Below are positions 56,661 through 64,000 of a stretch of 64,000 bases of DNA, piece after piece. The stretch is from Bacteroidales bacterium (lineage in GTDB: Bacteria; Bacteroidota; Bacteroidia; Bacteroidales; F082). The notes beneath the pieces were generated by a model. It had not been told where the DNA came from and did not search any database. It was given only the letters and a program-made list of their open reading frames with translations. Location: the NCBI GenBank assembly GCA_017549805.1, contig JAFYNJ010000011.1, forward strand, positions 1-64,000, given 5' to 3'. The position numbers and the translations under genes were made by a program. Position 1 is the stretch's first letter. Every line of letters begins with the position of its first letter.

Positions 56661-58202
56661 ATGATACAGCGTGTTTTTTGTTTGCTCTTGGGAATGATCC
56701 TCCTGTTTTCGTCATGTACTTTCCATTCGAAGGCCAAAACGGAGCGCATGGCATCGTTGGTCAGCGAGGTGCGCGACAAATACCGGGCCGATGAGGACAT
56801 CAGCCAAGACGACCAGATTTTTGAGGCTTACGATTATTTCGTGAAGAACAAGGATTATGGGAATGCCGCCCCTGCCGCCCTTTACAGTGGCCGCGTGCGC
56901 CAAGCCAAAAAGGAATACGAAGCCGCCATGAACTGCTACCAAGAGGCCGACCGTTACGGAAGGATGACAGGCGACTCCGTCAGCGCCGCCTTCGCGCAAT
57001 ATTACATAGGTGATCTGCTCAACGCCAGCGGTCACGAGAAAGATGCCATCGCCAACTACCAAGCCGCCGCCGAGTTATGGGGCGACAGCCTCTCGCGCAA
57101 GGCCAAATGCCTCAACGCCGTGGCCATGATGAATATCGTCATCGATGAATACGACAGTGCATTTGTCTATCTCGAAAAAGCCTTGAAACTTGCCCAGACC
57201 TCCAAAGACAACATCACCGAGGCCTCCGTGTGGAACAACTATTCCGTTGCCTACCAGCTGCTTGAAGAATACGATACCGCCTTGGATTGCCTACGAAAAA
57301 CTCTGCCTTTGATGGACGAGAAACGCCGTCCCATTGCCCTGCTCAACTTAGCAAAAGTGTATCTGGCCTTGGATGAGCGCGATTCGTTGGAATACTATAA
57401 AACCCAAATGATCAAGGCTATAGAAACGGTGGAATGCAAGCCCGAGACCATGGCCGCCGTGTATGGTTTCCTCATCAAAGATGCATTGAGCAAGGGCGAC
57501 TACGAAAGCGCCTATCAATTTGAGAAGCAACATGAGCAGGTTGCCTTGGATCTCCTCACCGACCAAACGCAAAGTTCCGTCCTCGAAATCCAAAAGAAAT
57601 ACGACTTCGAGGCCCAAGCCAATCGACACAACCGCCAGATGCTCTCACGGCAACGGGTCATCATCCTGCTCACCGTCGTTTTGATTGCCGCATTGGTGAT
57701 TGTCACAATACTGATTCTCAATGCTTTGAAAAAGAAACGCATCGAGGCCGAGATCAGCGCCAACCTGCTGGAATTGAAGAAACGCAATGCCCAGCAACAA
57801 CAGGAACAGAGCGCTCTCAAAACCCAACTCGATGCGCTCCAACAGCAAACCGACGACAAACTGAAAGACGAGTACCTCCAAAGATGCCATATCATCCGTT
57901 GCTTCGAGGTGTATTCACATGACCGTAACAACACCATGAACTTCAAGGATTTGGAAAAGGCTTTGTTTGAAGGCGAAGACCATTGGACGAGTTTCGAGCA
58001 AGCTTTCGAGGGTGTACATCCCGGCTTTATCGCCTCCATCCGGCAAAACTACCCCGACTTGAACGATTCGGAGTTCCGATACTGTTTGCTCTCGCACTTT
58101 AAGCTATCGCGTCAGGAATACGCCGATGTGCTGGGGTGCAGCGTCTATAATGTCGATAAAATCAGGGCGAGTCTAAATAAAAAGATAAAAGAAAACGCAT
58201 AA
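56661..58202 (+). CDS. Membrane-spanning TPR regulator with C-terminal HTH-like domain
   Basis: A 513-aa protein combining outside sensing and inside DNA binding. Residues 1-19 (IQRVFCLLLGMILLFSSC) look like a lipoprotein signal with Cys19. Residues 30-320 hold TPR helices (AMNCYQEADRYGRM, AIANYQAAAELWGD, EYDTALDCLRKTLP). A transmembrane helix follows (VIILLTVVLIAALVIVTILIL), then a coiled coil rich in Gln/Lys. The C-terminal 110 residues end in LSRQEYADVLGCSVYNVDKIRASLNKKI, similar to a LuxR/sigma-type helix-turn-helix. Such TPR-TM-HTH proteins are common in Bacteroidota but mostly uncharacterised. It heads a four-gene operon and probably controls the next three envelope genes. Confidence 0.75.
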   Translation: MIQRVFCLLLGMILLFSSCTFHSKAKTERMASLVSEVRDKYRADEDISQDDQIFEAYDYFVKNKDYGNAAPAALYSGRVRQAKKEYEAAMNCYQEADRYGRMTGDSVSAAFAQYYIGDLLNASGHEKDAIANYQAAAELWGDSLSRKAKCLNAVAMMNIVIDEYDSAFVYLEKALKLAQTSKDNITEASVWNNYSVAYQLLEEYDTALDCLRKTLPLMDEKRRPIALLNLAKVYLALDERDSLEYYKTQMIKAIETVECKPETMAAVYGFLIKDALSKGDYESAYQFEKQHEQVALDLLTDQTQSSVLEIQKKYDFEAQANRHNRQMLSRQRVIILLTVVLIAALVIVTILILNALKKKRIEAEISANLLELKKRNAQQQQEQSALKTQLDALQQQTDDKLKDEYLQRCHIIRCFEVYSHDRNNTMNFKDLEKALFEGEDHWTSFEQAFEGVHPGFIASIRQNYPDLNDSEFRYCLLSHFKLSRQEYADVLGCSVYNVDKIRASLNKKIKENA

Positions 58203-58206
58203 TAAT

Positions 58207-58626
58207 ATGAAAAACAAAACATTAGCAGCACCCGTCATTGCCATTGCAACCTTGATGTTCATTGCTTTCTCGTGCACCAAAGAACCTCCTGGCTATTCGC
58301 TCATCGATGACAAAAACAAAATCGACATCAAAGGCTCGTTGAGCAACGGTGACATGAAGAATCCCAACCTTGAGGCGGGATATTGGGGAAAGACTGTCTA
58401 TGTGTATTTCCATGAGGAGATGGGGGATTGTGAGATTAGCATCAGCAGGGACAACGGCCCGACCGTGTTTTGCGACACGATCGAAACCTATCCCAAAGCT
58501 TCCTCTCGTTTCTATATGGGAGGCCAGCCTTGGGGCCGTTACCATCTGGTCATCAGCAACGGCACCGACGAGGCTGAAGGTTGGTTTAATAATTATAAAA
58601 TAAAGATAAAAAACAAGGATTTATGA
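58207..58626 (+). CDS. Small lipoprotein, DUF3244-like
   Basis: A 139-aa predicted lipoprotein. The signal ends in FIAFSC with Cys23 as anchor, followed by TKEPPGY. The mature part fits an immunoglobulin-like beta-sandwich (TVYVYFHEEMGDCEISISRDNG, then WGRYHLVISNG), resembling the DUF3244 proteins of Bacteroides, for which no activity is known. It starts 4 nt after the TPR-regulator stop and overlaps the next gene by 4 nt, so all are cotranslated. The last residues KIKIKNKDL form an edge strand. Confidence 0.6.
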   Translation: MKNKTLAAPVIAIATLMFIAFSCTKEPPGYSLIDDKNKIDIKGSLSNGDMKNPNLEAGYWGKTVYVYFHEEMGDCEISISRDNGPTVFCDTIETYPKASSRFYMGGQPWGRYHLVISNGTDEAEGWFNNYKIKIKNKDL

Positions 58627-59249
58627 AAACCAAAATCATTCTACTCGGCTTGGTCATGGCCTTGTCGTTGCCTGTTTTCGCGCAGCGCGACACCAGCCGA
58701 AGCAACAAAAACGAGTTCAGTATTGGCTATGGCTTTTTTCCGGCCAGCAGCTTTAGGCCATGGAGATGGGTACCTTACGGTGGCGAAATGGATCGTCTTG
58801 GCGCCTTCTATGCCACTTATACGCGCCGCTTCACCAAGGTCGTCGGCGTGGGAGCCACCTATTGCTTCGACCCGCGACAGCTAACTTATTACGATAACGG
58901 CTTCCCTATCTGCCGTTTGGGTGAGTCGAGCCACACCTTGATGGGACATCTCAAAACCAACTGGTATAACACCGAACATGTTGTCCTTTACAGCAAACTG
59001 GCCCTTGGGGTCAGCTTCTGGAACTACCGGCTTGATACCGATATCACCGATGGAATTATCTATGAGAACCCTTATTACGAATACGAGATCATCCTTCCCG
59101 ACAACCATTGCTGCTTCGCCTATCAGTTTACGCCCATCGGCATTGAGGTCGGCAACAAGCGCTGGGCAGGATTCGCCCAATATGGCATCGGCATGGAAGG
59201 ATGCTTCAGCATCGGAGTTAGGTACGGACTTAAAGACAAGGAACAATGA
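58623..59249 (+). CDS. Predicted outer-membrane beta-barrel protein
   Basis: A 208-aa exported protein with signal KTKIILLGLVMALSLPVFAQ. The mature chain alternates aromatic and polar residues in short strands (NEFSIGYGFFPAS, GAFYATYTRRF, VVLYSKLALGVSFW, KRWAGFAQYGIG) and closes with FSIGVRYGLK, a barrel-like end. Length suits an 8-strand barrel. ATGA overlaps join it to the genes on both sides. The specific function is not recognisable; with two lipoproteins and a regulator it may form a small surface complex. Confidence 0.65.
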   Translation: MKTKIILLGLVMALSLPVFAQRDTSRSNKNEFSIGYGFFPASSFRPWRWVPYGGEMDRLGAFYATYTRRFTKVVGVGATYCFDPRQLTYYDNGFPICRLGESSHTLMGHLKTNWYNTEHVVLYSKLALGVSFWNYRLDTDITDGIIYENPYYEYEIILPDNHCCFAYQFTPIGIEVGNKRWAGFAQYGIGMEGCFSIGVRYGLKDKEQ

Positions 59250-59797
59250 AAAAGATCATGATTTTTTGCATGATGCTCATGGTGATGAGCGCTTGCATTG
59301 AACACGCTGAGATTTATAAGCTTCTTCCCGCATCGGAAGCCGCTCTCATCCCTTACCAAATGGGACAAACCGTCAGTTTCACAAACCAAAATGGCGACAC
59401 GCTTGCCTTTTCCGTTGTCCTCGACGAGACCCATCTCTTTGACGGCGAGAACTACAACCCCTACGGAGACGAAAAAATGCACTATCTCCCCCAGAACTAT
59501 TGCTATGCCCGTTCGGTGAACCTGGAATGTGAACGAACCAGCGACAAACTTAGCTTCACGATTGTTCCCGGCAAGGAACTCTTTGCATTTTGGAATAGGG
59601 ATCTATTGATTGACTGCTTCTTCACTTACAATCCGGCAGAGACCGTCACCATTGACGGAACGACCTACAATCAAGTCCATTCCGGCATCTTATACAGTTC
59701 CCAGACGGGTGAACTCCTCTTTGAATGGCATTACAGTGCTGAATACGGCTTGATCTCCGCCAAGTTTGGTGGGAAGTCGCTGACATTATTGCCATAA
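59246..59797 (+). CDS. Hypothetical lipoprotein at the end of the TPR-regulator operon
   Basis: A 183-aa predicted lipoprotein. The signal KKIMIFCMMLMVMSAC places the lipidated residue at Cys17, followed by IEHAEIYKLLP. The mature part contains TVSFTNQNGDTLAFSVV and several beta-strand-like stretches ending GKSLTLLP. I recognise no family. It overlaps the barrel gene by 4 nt and is followed 4 nt later by the promoter box of the PHP gene, so it ends the operon. No terminator hairpin is visible. Confidence 0.6.
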   Translation: MKKIMIFCMMLMVMSACIEHAEIYKLLPASEAALIPYQMGQTVSFTNQNGDTLAFSVVLDETHLFDGENYNPYGDEKMHYLPQNYCYARSVNLECERTSDKLSFTIVPGKELFAFWNRDLLIDCFFTYNPAETVTIDGTTYNQVHSGILYSSQTGELLFEWHYSAEYGLISAKFGGKSLTLLP

Positions 59798-59801
59798 TTC
59801 G

Positions 59802-59809
59802 TATCTTTG
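59802..59809 (+). promoter_or_regulatory. -7 promoter box TATCTTTG for the PHP gene
   Basis: TAnnTTTG match followed by GCA, 18 nt before the ATG at 59828, directly after the preceding stop codon. Confidence 0.6.
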
Positions 59810-59827
59810 CATAATGATTCTTTCGTT

Positions 59828-60619
59828 ATGCAACCCTTCAACCTTCATACCCATAGCATCTATAGCGACGGCAAATCCACTCCCAAAGAAATGGTGGAAG
59901 AAGCCATCCGTCAGGGATTAACTAAACTTGGCTTTTCGGAACACGGGCCCCTGCCATTTGCAACCACCTTTGCTGTAAAGGAGGATAATATGCCGAACTA
60001 CGTGGCAGAAATCGCTGCGTTGAAAGAGGAATTCAAGGACAAGATAGAGATCCTCTGTGGTTTGGAAACGGATTACATCACCGGTGTTACAGAGCCTTTT
60101 GCCACGACCAAAGAGAAATACCACCTGGATTATTTGATTGGTGGGGTACATCTGGTGGGTCAGTCGGCCAACCCCGAGGAACTTTGGTTTATTGATGGAC
60201 CAAAGTGGGAGATCTACGACGAAGGCCTTCAAAAGTTCTTTGGCGGCGACATCCGCAAGGGCGTAAAGCGTTTCTTTGAGCAGACCAACGAGATGATCGA
60301 ACATGAGGAATTCGACATCATCGCGCATTTCGACAAGATCAAGATGCACAACCGCGACCGGTATTTCCACGAGGATGAGCCATGGTACCGCAAGCTGGCG
60401 CTGGAAACCCTCGACCTTATCCATCAGAAGGGATTGATTTTGGAGATCAACACCCGTGGCATTTACAAGAAACGCTATAACGGCTTCTATCCTTCCCCTT
60501 GGCTGATGGCCGAAGCCCACAAACTGGGAATTCCGATGATCATTTCCTCAGACGCACATCATTATAGCGAGCTGACGCTGGAGTTTGATTCTGCAGAGAA
60601 AGCACTCGCAATGACGTAA
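59828..60619 (+). CDS. PHP-domain phosphatase (histidinol-phosphatase-like)
   Basis: A 263-aa metal-dependent phosphoesterase of the PHP superfamily. Metal ligands are seen in NLHTHSIYSDGKSTP (residues 4-18), FSEHGPLPF, GLETDYI, DYLIGGVHLV, FDIIAHFDKI and the late ISSDAHHYSE. This pattern is that of HisK-type histidinol-phosphate phosphatases, so a role in histidine synthesis is likely but other phosphoesters are possible. No other his gene is near. The start is ATG 59828, after the promoter box. The last residues (ALAMT) and the TAA are read from half of a palindromic repeat. Confidence 0.85.
   Translation: MQPFNLHTHSIYSDGKSTPKEMVEEAIRQGLTKLGFSEHGPLPFATTFAVKEDNMPNYVAEIAALKEEFKDKIEILCGLETDYITGVTEPFATTKEKYHLDYLIGGVHLVGQSANPEELWFIDGPKWEIYDEGLQKFFGGDIRKGVKRFFEQTNEMIEHEEFDIIAHFDKIKMHNRDRYFHEDEPWYRKLALETLDLIHQKGLILEINTRGIYKKRYNGFYPSPWLMAEAHKLGIPMIISSDAHHYSELTLEFDSAEKALAMT
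60604..60616 (+). repeat. Half palindromic repeat R4 at the PHP gene 3' end
   Basis: CTCGCAATGACG, the right end of the elements at 31081 and 34821, covers the last codons of the PHP gene, and the following TAA is its stop. No left half is seen within 100 bases upstream. It may be a remnant, or a chance match of 12-13 bases. Confidence 0.5.
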
Positions 60620-60649
60620 AAAAACCCCACTGGTACATGCCCAGTGGGG
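60618..60649 (-). terminator. Terminator of the yceD-rpmF operon
   Basis: CCCCACTGG (60625-60633) pairs with CCAGTGGGG (60641-60649) around 7 nt. On the minus strand the stem is followed by a seven-T run (60618-60624), 33 nt after the rpmF stop. Confidence 0.8.
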
Positions 60650-60681
60650 AAAAACAATATAAAGATTATGAAAAAAATCCG

Positions 60682-60867
60682 TTATTGCTTGGCTGCCATG
60701 ACGAGCTTGCCTTTGTAGTAAAGGTCGCCGTCAACATAATATGCTCTGTGATAGACGTGCATGGTGCCGGTCACTGGGCAAACTGCGATCGTCGGGACTT
60801 CAGCCTTGTAATGAGTTCTTCTCTTTGCGCCTCTGGTGTGAGACTGTCTGCGTTTAGGATGTGCCAT
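60682..60867 (-). CDS. rpmF: 50S ribosomal protein L32
   Basis: A 61-aa ribosomal protein. The N-terminus MAHPKRRQSHTRGAKRRTHYK is the usual basic L32 start, followed by TIAVCPVTGTMHVYHRAYY. Only one cysteine remains of the four zinc-ribbon cysteines of C+ forms, so this is a zinc-free type. It lies 34 nt downstream of yceD, the usual gene pair, and ends before a strong terminator. Confidence 0.95.
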   Translation of the reverse strand: MAHPKRRQSHTRGAKRRTHYKAEVPTIAVCPVTGTMHVYHRAYYVDGDLYYKGKLVMAAKQ

Positions 60868-60901
60868 TTTACTTTTATTTTAAAATGTTAATACCAGTAT
60901 A

Positions 60902-61426
60902 TTAATTATCTTCAATCTTGACATCCTTCAACGCCGCCCACCGCGGATCCGTTTCGACTTCCTTCTCGTCAGAGGGCTCCTCGTCATGGGAAAGAAGTGC
61001 CAGCACTTGCGGATTACATTCACCTTCGGGATGAACTCGATGGATCGGTATCGACAGGATGATGTATTCATAAACCAAAGAACGGATGTCGTAGGCGTGC
61101 TCCTCAGCAGGCACCACAACCACGTCGTCAGTTTCCTCGACCTCTTCGGCACCGAGCTTGATGTAAAACACCTGCTCGCTCTGGATCGGGATGAAGAACT
61201 CGTCGGCGCAGCGGTCGCATGGAACCTCCACCTTGCCTTCGATGTGGAAGTTCAGGGTCATCATCAACTCCTCCCTTACCACTTCAAGATTCACCGTCAC
61301 CGCGCCATGCTTCACCTCGGAATAGTCCAGATCGGCAAAGAAATCGTCCTTAATGTCGAACTTGTAGTTGTGGACGCCAAGGGCGAGGCCGCTGACAGGG
61401 ATCAAGAATTCGTTTTCCTTTTCCAT
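60902..61426 (-). CDS. YceD/DUF177-family protein
   Basis: A 174-aa cytoplasmic protein of the YceD (DUF177) family, which is linked to 23S rRNA accumulation and is nearly always encoded beside rpmF. The central segment VEVPCDRCADEFFIPI carries the family's conserved Cys-x-x-Cys, and LVYEYIILSIPIHRVHPEGEC matches the conserved C-terminal part (E-x-x-x-L-x-x-P). The last 30 residues are acidic. It is the first gene of the pair, with a -7 box 19 nt upstream of the ATG. Confidence 0.9.
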   Translation of the reverse strand: MEKENEFLIPVSGLALGVHNYKFDIKDDFFADLDYSEVKHGAVTVNLEVVREELMMTLNFHIEGKVEVPCDRCADEFFIPIQSEQVFYIKLGAEEVEETDDVVVVPAEEHAYDIRSLVYEYIILSIPIHRVHPEGECNPQVLALLSHDEEPSDEKEVETDPRWAALKDVKIEDN

Positions 61427-61445
61427 TTGCCTAAAAATCGGGCTG

Positions 61446-61453
61446 CAAAATTA
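61446..61453 (-). promoter_or_regulatory. -7 promoter box (TAATTTTG) for yceD-rpmF
   Basis: Reads TAATTTTG on the minus strand, 19 nt before the ATG at 61426. Confidence 0.6.
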
Positions 61454-61493
61454 AAGAATTAATTTGAATCTGATGCAGGCAAAAGAGATTTTT

Positions 61494-63101
61494 TTATTCC
61501 AACACCTCCAAGGCCTTCTGCAACACGTCATCCATGGCCCGATAAATCGGATAAAAGCCCTCCTCGTCGAAAACATCACGGGCAATATAGGCTTTCAAGA
61601 GGATATCCGACTCTTTGCGAGCCACCTGCTTCTCCTTCTCATTGCCTTTGATGCCTTTGGCTTCGGCCTTCTTCACCAGCTCGTTGAACATGGCATCCGT
61701 GACACGGAACGACCGGTCGAAATCGGCCACCGTCTTGAACCGAACCAACTCCTGACGATGGATGTCGCAATAGTCGAAGGCATATTGGTACAGGATGCCA
61801 AGGTTGACGATCTTGTTGAAGTAGTATTCCGTGCTGTCATCAACCAACGGAACATACACGTCGGGCATGATGCCGCCTCCGCCATACACCACTTTGCCCT
61901 TGGGCGTATAGTATTTCAACGAATCGGCGAAGTGGATGCTATCGGCCGAGAACAACTCGCCGTTCTCATAACGGTCGTACGACTCCAGAAGATAGTCTTC
62001 CCTGTTGCCCGTAAAAGGCTTTTGGATGCACCGCCCCGTAGGGGTGTAGTAGCGTGCCACCGTCACGCGGATGGCCGAATTGTCGCTGAGCATGATCTGT
62101 TCCTGCACCAAGCCCTTTCCAAAAGAGCGGCGACCCACGATGGTGCCTCGGTCATTGTCTTGAAGTGCACCTGCCACAATTTCGCTGGCGCTGGCCGACT
62201 CGCCATCGATCAACACCGCCACGGGCATGTCCTCAAGCACACCTTTCTTTCGAGCCAGGAAAGTCACCCTGGGCCTGCTACGGCCTTCGGTGAACACCAC
62301 CAAACTACCCTTGGGAAGGAACTCATCGACAATATCCACCGCCTCGTTGAGATAACCGCCGGCATTGCCGCGAAGATCGAAAACAAGCTTTTGCATCCCC
62401 ACGCTCTTCAGCTTCTTAGCTGCCTCCACAAACTCTTTATGGGTGGTCGCCGAAAACTTGCTCAACTTAATGTAACCTGTCTTGTCATCAAGCATGTAGG
62501 CGATATCGACGCTATAGGTAGGGATGACATCGCGGATGATGGTGAACTCCTGCAATCCGGCAACGCCTCTCCGATAGTTCTTCACTTTGACTTGGGTGCC
62601 CTTGGGACCTTTCAGCAGCCGCATCACGCCGTCGTTCTTGATCTTGACCCCGGCAATGAGCGAGTCGTTCACATACACGATACGGTCGCCCGCCATAATA
62701 CCCACCTTTTCCGAAGGGCCACCCTTGATGGTGTTGACGATGCAAACCGTGTCGTCAACGATGCGGAACTGCACGCCGATGCCCTCGAAACTACCCAGCA
62801 AGGGATCGTTGACGGCATTGAACTCCTCCACCGAGATATAGGAACTGTGCGGATCAAGCTCGTCCATCATGGCGACAATGGCCTCCTCCTCGAGTTCCGC
62901 CGTCTTGACGGTATCGACATATACATTATTAATATAATACATCACCTCGTCGAACTTGCTGGATGCAATCACCCTTGGGCGCCGCTTCAACTGGATGTTC
63001 TCATTGACGACGCTGATAAAGAAACCGACGAGCAAACCAAGAACCACCATCCACAGGAACGATCGTGCCGGGATGGGGTGAGGGGATTTTCTATTATCCA
63101 T
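61494..63101 (-). CDS. S41-family C-terminal processing peptidase (CtpA/tail-specific type)
   Basis: A 535-aa membrane-anchored periplasmic serine protease. The N-terminal anchor is SFLWMVVLGLLVGFFISVV. The PDZ domain (about 95-175) starts near FEGIGVQFRIVDDTVCIV and contains KVGIMAGDRIVYVND. The catalytic part has VFDLRGNAGGYLNEAV, the nucleophile serine in DGESASASEIVAGAL at about residue 305, and the lysine in GRRSFGKGLVQ: the Ser/Lys dyad of S41. It probably trims periplasmic or exported proteins from their C-termini. Its start overlaps the stop of fabD by 8 nt, so the two are cotranslated. Confidence 0.93.
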   Translation of the reverse strand: MDNRKSPHPIPARSFLWMVVLGLLVGFFISVVNENIQLKRRPRVIASSKFDEVMYYINNVYVDTVKTAELEEEAIVAMMDELDPHSSYISVEEFNAVNDPLLGSFEGIGVQFRIVDDTVCIVNTIKGGPSEKVGIMAGDRIVYVNDSLIAGVKIKNDGVMRLLKGPKGTQVKVKNYRRGVAGLQEFTIIRDVIPTYSVDIAYMLDDKTGYIKLSKFSATTHKEFVEAAKKLKSVGMQKLVFDLRGNAGGYLNEAVDIVDEFLPKGSLVVFTEGRSRPRVTFLARKKGVLEDMPVAVLIDGESASASEIVAGALQDNDRGTIVGRRSFGKGLVQEQIMLSDNSAIRVTVARYYTPTGRCIQKPFTGNREDYLLESYDRYENGELFSADSIHFADSLKYYTPKGKVVYGGGGIMPDVYVPLVDDSTEYYFNKIVNLGILYQYAFDYCDIHRQELVRFKTVADFDRSFRVTDAMFNELVKKAEAKGIKGNEKEKQVARKESDILLKAYIARDVFDEEGFYPIYRAMDDVLQKALEVLE

Positions 63102-63984
63102 TTATTGAGGCACTTGACATCTCCAGGTTGCGATCAACCTTCTTGAAAAGACCTTGGAGCACCGTTCCGGGACCGACCTCCACAACACAGTTGAGGCCGT
63201 TGGCAATCATGTTTTGCATGGTCTGGGTCCAGCACACCGGTGAAGTCAGCTGGGCCACGAGATTCTTCTTGATGATCTCGGGATCGGTAACCGATTGCCC
63301 TGTGACATTCTGATAGATCGGACAAATGCCGTAGTTGAATCTTGTAGCATTGATGGCTTCTGCCAGCTCCACGCGGGCAGGCTCCATCAGCGGACTATGG
63401 AAGGCGCCGCCCACCTTGAGCGGAAGAACCCTCTTAGCCCCTGCCTCCTGCAATTTCTCAGTGGCTTGGGCGACACCCTCAACGGTACCTGAAATGACAA
63501 TCTGACCCGGGCAGTTGTAGTTGGCCGGAACCACCACCGTGTCATGGATAGTGGCGCAAACGCTCTCCACCACGCTGTCCTCCATGCCGATCACAGCCGC
63601 CATGGTGCCAGGCTGCATCTCGCAAGCTTTCTGCATGGCATTGGCACGTTTGGCAACCAGCCGCAAGCCATCCTCGAAACTCAGCACCTTGTTGGCTACC
63701 AATGCCGAGAACTCGCCAAGCGAGTGGCCAGCGACCATATTGGGCTGGAAATCCTCCAAAATGGTGGCCAGGATGACCGAATGAAGGAAAATGGCGGGTT
63801 GGGTCACCTTCGTCTGACGAAGGTCCTCGTCCGTGCCATCGAACATCATCTCGGTAATCTTGAACTCCAAGATCCTGTTGGCTTTATGGAACATGTCCCT
63901 CGCTTTCGACGAATGGTCGAAAAGGTCCTTGCCCATGCCTACAAATTGAGCTCCCTGACCAGGGAATACATAAGCATTGATCAT
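63094..63984 (-). CDS. fabD: Malonyl-CoA:ACP transacylase
   Basis: A 296-aa enzyme of fatty acid synthesis that transfers malonyl from CoA to acyl carrier protein. The N-terminus MINAYVFPGQGAQFVGMGKDL carries the Gln of the oxyanion hole. The active serine is Ser88 in VAGHSLGEFSAL, the catalytic His is in GAFHSPLMEPA near residue 197, and the conserved VVEVGPGTVLQGLFKK closes the domain. Length is normal. It precedes the S41 peptidase gene with an 8-nt overlap; its promoter lies beyond or at the right window edge. Confidence 0.95.
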   Translation of the reverse strand: MINAYVFPGQGAQFVGMGKDLFDHSSKARDMFHKANRILEFKITEMMFDGTDEDLRQTKVTQPAIFLHSVILATILEDFQPNMVAGHSLGEFSALVANKVLSFEDGLRLVAKRANAMQKACEMQPGTMAAVIGMEDSVVESVCATIHDTVVVPANYNCPGQIVISGTVEGVAQATEKLQEAGAKRVLPLKVGGAFHSPLMEPARVELAEAINATRFNYGICPIYQNVTGQSVTDPEIIKKNLVAQLTSPVCWTQTMQNMIANGLNCVVEVGPGTVLQGLFKKVDRNLEMSSASING

Positions 63985-64000
63985 AAAACCTTTTTTTCCT

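Noticed and set aside
1..64000. Insertion sequence, prophage, toxin-antitoxin or defence system
   Set aside because: No transposase, integrase, phage structural, restriction or toxin-antitoxin gene is visible in any part of the window.

Overview
The window looks like chromosomal DNA from a member of the order Bacteroidales (Bacteroidota). Three lines of evidence support this. Many genes are preceded by the Bacteroidota -7 promoter box TAnnTTTG. Several large secreted proteins end in a type IX secretion (T9SS/Por) sorting domain, among them two gingipain-like C25 proteases. The gene set is also typical of the group: gldH, a RicT/PSP1 protein next to gldH and a class A PBP, an S46 dipeptidyl peptidase, a GSCFA protein, and an RprX/RprY-like two-component pair. 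By eye the base composition is about half G+C, but the first 1.7 kb is clearly more AT-rich.

Layout. 1-1.7 kb: the tail of an unknown gene, a hypoxanthine-DNA glycosylase and a degenerate HD-fold protein. 1.7-7 kb: an esterase, a GNAT acetyltransferase, a helical-repeat protein, a zinc-ribbon/flavin-reductase-like fusion and a large MscS channel. 7.1-13.8 kb: a TetR-lipoprotein-RND pump-TolC operon. 13.8-16.8 kb: gltX and a Na+/amino-acid symporter. 16.8-22 kb: a low-complexity secreted protein, a 68-aa protein and a T9SS adhesin. 22-23.7 kb: a YpfJ-type metallopeptidase and LemA. 23.7-29.3 kb: ricT-gldH-PBP1A-obgE-PAP2. 29.2-35.3 kb: SAM hydrolase, phoH, purC, DPP7-like peptidase and a Gre/Nudix-like fusion. 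35.4-47.3 kb: two C25 proteases flanking GSCFA, trxB and tRNA-Pro(GGG). 47.3-53.6 kb: menA, a DEAD-box helicase, a beta-lactamase-like lipoprotein and rprY/rprX-like genes. 53.7-56.5 kb: a candidate small RNA, pgi and a U32 peptidase. 56.6-59.8 kb: a TPR membrane regulator with three envelope genes. 59.8-64 kb: a PHP phosphatase, rpmF-yceD, a CtpA-type protease and fabD. No spacer is longer than 300 bases.

Most genes are housekeeping or cell-envelope functions. The unusual material lies between and inside genes. There are seven arrays built from different 7-nt units in spacers and leaders, several of which supply stop codons, C-termini or start codons. A palindromic repeat with CGTCATTGC ends forms the 3' ends of phoH and a PHP gene, and one copy sits in frame inside the Gre/Nudix-like gene. 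A candidate small RNA of about 113 nt has its own promoter and terminator. Four copies of a 540-bp domain lie in the two C25 genes. I see no transposase, integrase, CRISPR array or phage gene.
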